Under the pieces are notes generated by a model, which was given only the letters and a program-made list of their open reading frames with translations, ran no database searches and was not told where the DNA came from. The translations under genes and the position numbers were made by a program. Positions 63,510 to 64,000 of a stretch of DNA of 64,000 nt are shown here, in pieces (the stretch's first letter is position 1; every line of letters starts with the position of its first letter). The stretch comes from Beta vulgaris subsp. vulgaris (taxonomy: Eukaryota > Streptophyta > Magnoliopsida > Caryophyllales > Amaranthaceae). The stretch spans positions 13,894,341 to 13,958,340 of the forward strand of contig NC_079209.1 in the NCBI RefSeq assembly GCF_026745355.1. The letters are read 5' to 3'.

Positions 63510-64000
63510 ATGAAATCTTTTTAAATCTTAATTTTTGTATTTGCTGTAATTTAGGAATTGATTTTGCTTGGGCGGTGTACTTGGTATTAGATAATGGAAG
63601 TAGCAGGTTAACTATGGCAGGTTCCTTGAATGGTTTGCTTAGAAAATTTTATTAGATAATGTGTTCATGCTGTCTATGATTTTCTTATGGAGTATCTACA
63701 TGTTCCATCATCAACTCCTAATTATTTAAATTGACTACTAGCAATTCATGGTTATGGAGTAATTACATGTTCATGGTTGAATTGAATTGTTTGAATTGAC
63801 TACTAGCTGTTCATTGTTTTTTTATGGAGTAATTACATGATGTTTAGATAAACTATGGCTAGGTAATCAATATAAAAGATGAATGGGAAAATTATGCATT
63901 ATTTCGTATAAAAATTTAGATGTTAACTTACTGTTGTTAAGGTAGGTAAGTGCAAGTGTGCAACAATGAAACCAAGATTGCAAAAACATATAAATCCAAC
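63510..64000. other. Intron-like AT-rich sequence at window end
   Basis: T-rich, no open frame. The phrase ATGGAGTAATTACATG recurs (63752-63767 and 63824-63839), with a related copy near 63690, so there is a local duplication. No acceptor followed by coding sequence is recognised before the window ends. Confidence 0.4.

Larger units (their letters stand above)
62839..64000 (+). mobile_element. Probable hAT element, left part (continues past the window)
   Basis: The stretch starts TAGGGCTGGGAATGAGCC, a plant hAT-like terminus, followed by dense GCTCGGCTCG subterminal repeats (62860-63015). After an AT-rich spacer comes a leader and a possible first exon at 63486. The layout mirrors the hAT element at the other end of the window. 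The other terminus and the 8-bp duplication lie outside, so a host gene behind a short hAT MITE is the alternative. Confidence 0.5.

Overview
This window reads as nuclear DNA of a flowering plant, most likely a eudicot; I cannot place it more precisely. It is AT-rich, holds one recognisable host gene (an intronless TFIIB-like gene at 1856-2839), and is otherwise mostly transposable elements: LINEs, Athila-type Ty3/gypsy elements with a tRNA-Asp primer site, CACTA, hAT, PIF/Harbinger and Stowaway-type MITEs. The assignment rests on protein families and on target-site duplications (TSDs) read directly from the sequence.

Left part (1-13839). The window opens in the last 26 bp of a CACTA element that landed in the conserved C-terminal motif of a decayed hAT transposase (hAT fragment to about 1627). 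Next comes the TFIIB-like gene with a TATA box. From 4.6 to 13.8 kb there are only short DNA transposons: a 241-bp hAT MITE, a 1.46-kb Harbinger-like element with a Stowaway-like MITE nested in it, three further TA-flanked MITEs and some repeat debris. I see no convincing genes there.

Middle part (13840-58786). This is one nested stack. A LINE (LINE-1) sits outermost, with candidate TSDs about 45 kb apart. It is broken by a 1.78-kb CACTA-type element (TSD ATT) and by a 38.5-kb Athila-type retrotransposon on the minus strand (TSD GCAGG). The Athila element carries gag, protease, reverse transcriptase/RNase H, a damaged integrase and an extra ORF in the envelope position. It was itself invaded by (a) a 7.5-kb LTR element that has lost nearly all coding sequence, (b) a 1.6-kb CACTA-type element (TSD GGC), (c) a 1.0-kb hAT element (8-bp TSD CTTTTGAG) and (d) a 14.9-kb two-gene CACTA element (TSD ACC). 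One Athila LTR also holds a 575-bp foreign filler that looks like mitochondrial DNA.

The most striking object is inside the large CACTA element. Its second gene has a predicted 6.3-kb intron made almost wholly of about 37 copies of a 169-bp tandem repeat (37849-44045), a satellite-scale array with near-nucleosomal period carried by a DNA transposon.

Right part (58787-64000). A MITE, a tract of repeated GGGTAAC motifs interrupted by a second, 5'-truncated LINE (minus strand, about 13-bp TSD), and the left end of what is probably another hAT element whose first exon may start at 63486. The order of insertion follows from the nesting: LINE-1, then Athila, then its four passengers.
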